DNA from: Conexibacter sp.
Lineage (GTDB): Bacteria; Actinomycetota; Thermoleophilia; Solirubrobacterales; Solirubrobacteraceae
Length of the DNA: 6,786 nucleotides
Assembly: GCA_025964295.1 (NCBI GenBank)
Contig: JAOPZD010000183.1
Coordinates: forward strand, 1-6,786
Direction of reading: 5' to 3'
Under the pieces are notes generated by a model, which saw only the letters and a list, made by a program, of their open reading frames with translations, had not been told where the DNA came from and searched no databases. The first letter of the stretch is position 1; each line of letters starts with the position of its first letter. The translations under genes and the position numbers were made by a program. Of the stretch, positions 5,906 through 6,786 are shown in pieces.

Positions 5906-6460
5906 TCAGAGATCCATGACGTGGTGGCCCACGACGTGGACCACCGCCGTCGCGCCGAGGCGCTGCATCGGGCGCGCGGGTGCGGGCGTGTGGCCGTGGA
6001 GGTGCAGTCGTGGCGCGATGCGCAGGTCGTAGTCGCGCAGGCCGTCGAAGCCCTCGTGGGCGCGGTCGTCGGGCTCCTCGTGGACGCCGCGCGGCGGCGA
6101 GTGGCTGATGAGGACGTCGGCGGCGGGCAGGCGGCGGGCCAGCCGCGACGCCTGGCGCTGGGTGTACTGCAGGTCGGCGCCCGGGGTGTACTTCACGCAG
6201 CCCTGGAAGCCGGCGAACGTGATGCCGCCCAGCGTGGCGGACGCCAGGTGCAGGTTGGTGGTGTTGATCGCGTCGAGGTAGCAGCCGTCGTCGTGGTTGC
6301 CGTAGACCCCCAGCACGGGCAGCTCCGGGAAGCGCCCGAGCGGGTCCAGGATGTCGGGCTCGAGGTCGCCGAGCGTGATCACGGCGTCGGGCCGGTGGGA
6401 GGCGATCAGCGCCGGGAGCGGGAGCCAGGACTCGTCGTCGGCGAGGATCAGGAGACGCAT
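5906..6460 (-). CDS. Calcineurin-like metallophosphoesterase
   Basis: This 184-residue protein has a compact metallophosphatase fold: motif II ITLGDLEPD with D32, motif III GNHDDG with N55 and H56, ISHSPP with H120, and motif V LHGHTPAP with H155 and H157. Motif I is unusual: LILADDES gives D8-x-E10 where most members have D-x-H. I recall a similar D-E-E-S variant in some bacterial members, so it need not be inactive. The family hydrolyses phosphomono- or diesters (nucleotides, proteins, small molecules) using two metal ions; the substrate here is unknown. No signal peptide is present, so it should be cytosolic. ATG 6460 is chosen because it starts the first core strand (MRLLILADD). It overlaps the 3' end of the upstream gene by 13 nt and has no good Shine-Dalgarno, so translational coupling is likely. 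Longer in-frame extensions are Pro/Arg/Gly-rich and look non-native. Confidence 0.9.
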   Translation of the reverse strand: MRLLILADDESWLPLPALIASHRPDAVITLGDLEPDILDPLGRFPELPVLGVYGNHDDGCYLDAINTTNLHLASATLGGITFAGFQGCVKYTPGADLQYTQRQASRLARRLPAADVLISHSPPRGVHEEPDDRAHEGFDGLRDYDLRIAPRLHLHGHTPAPARPMQRLGATAVVHVVGHHVMDL

Positions 6461-6786
6461 CGCGCGGCGTGCCGGTCGACCTCGTCGGGCGCGAGGACCA
6501 TGCCGACAGGCTCCTCTCCCTGGGCGATCAGCGCCAGCGAGGCGAAGACCTGGTGCAGGACGGCGAAGGCGCCCGCCACCGCACGGCCGTCGAACTGCGT
6601 CAGCCGGCACGACGGGCCCTTGAGGTCGCGCAGCAGGCGCGCCAGCCGGGCCAGCCGGTCCCACGCCGCGTCGGAGGCGATCGCGCGCGTCGCCGGCGCG
6701 GCGTAGGACTCGACCAGCGCCCGGTAGCCGGCGGGCAGGGCGGCGAGCTCGGTGCGCACCGCCTGCTCGACCTCGGCGCTGCGGAC
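6448..6786 (-). CDS. Hypothetical helical protein (5' end probably outside the window)
   Basis: The frame is open to the right edge and ends with TGA at 6450-6448. A GTG at 6759 could be the start (103 residues), with a GAGGT about 10 nt upstream. However, the residues before it (RSAEVEQAV) continue naturally into RTELAALP, so the true start may lie beyond the window. I do not recognise the protein. The visible part looks mostly alpha-helical, with SDAAWDRLARLARLLRDL as an amphipathic helix, then a Gly/Ala segment (GRAVAGAFAVLHQVFASLAL) that is hydrophobic but broken by charged and polar residues. There is no signal peptide or clear motif; cysteines occur in GPSCRL and near the C-terminus. 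The 13-nt overlap with the metallophosphoesterase gene suggests co-translation and perhaps a shared role. Confidence 0.6.
   Translation of the reverse strand, partial: VRSAEVEQAVRTELAALPAGYRALVESYAAPATRAIASDAAWDRLARLARLLRDLKGPSCRLTQFDGRAVAGAFAVLHQVFASLALIAQGEEPVGMVLAPDEVDRHAARCVS

Noticed and set aside
5906..6664. Longer 252-residue version of the metallophosphoesterase
   Set aside because: The extra N-terminal part is Pro/Arg/Gly-rich, covers the upstream gene in another frame, and precedes the natural first strand of the fold.
4466..6706. 746-residue plus-strand open frame opposite YbaK, EEP hydrolase and metallophosphoesterase
   Set aside because: It lies antisense to three genes with complete motifs; its own sequence is low-complexity.
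1..6786. Defence, toxin-antitoxin or biosynthetic system
   Set aside because: Nuclease-like and hydrolase genes are present, but none has a recognised defence partner, and there are no mobile-element marks or scaffold enzymes.

Overview
The window is very GC-rich and densely coding. Its start regions use TANNNT-type -10 boxes of the kind known from Actinobacteria. The secreted NHL-repeat protein has a C-terminal beta domain with a Cys-X3-Cys pair and a Lys-rich loop. I associate that domain with Solirubrobacterales (Thermoleophilia: Solirubrobacter, Conexibacter and relatives). I therefore infer chromosomal DNA of a thermoleophilic actinobacterium. This rests on sequence character, not on a database match. 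I saw no tRNA, rRNA, IS element, CRISPR array, phage or plasmid gene.

Layout, left to right. (1) A minus-strand gene cut by the left edge (1-592) encodes an unrecognised protein with a weak nuclease-like D...ExQ pattern and the start of a possible C-terminal helix-turn-helix. (2) A divergent promoter region of about 90 bp (593-684) has mirror-image TAGGGT boxes, each exactly 8 nt from a start codon, with alternating CCGTC/GACGG arms between them. (3) A plus-strand gene (685-2955) encodes a secreted protein of 12 NHL blades plus a C-terminal beta domain. (4) The remaining five genes are all on the minus strand. In transcription order (right to left) they are: a truncated small helical protein (6786-6448); a calcineurin-like metallophosphoesterase overlapping it by 13 bp (6460-5906); an endonuclease/exonuclease/phosphatase-family hydrolase (5836-4847); a YbaK-type aminoacyl-tRNA deacylase (4828-4352); and a class III PLP aminotransferase (4322-2952). 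The aminotransferase converges on the NHL gene, and their stop codons share a CTAG.

Working together: the gaps within the minus-strand series are short (69, 18 and 29 bp), so read-through is possible. However, three of these genes have their own -10 box just upstream of the start, so the series looks like separately promoted neighbours rather than one pathway operon. The predicted activities (phosphoester hydrolysis, tRNA proofreading, PLP transamination) form no pathway I recognise. The best general observation is regulatory: four of the five starts with usable upstream sequence have a TANNNT hexamer 7-9 nt upstream, as expected for leaderless mRNAs. The fifth (the EEP hydrolase) instead has a -35/-10 promoter, a short leader and a purine-rich Shine-Dalgarno. 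I found no convincing new multi-gene system; the window is mostly ordinary housekeeping and hypothetical genes.
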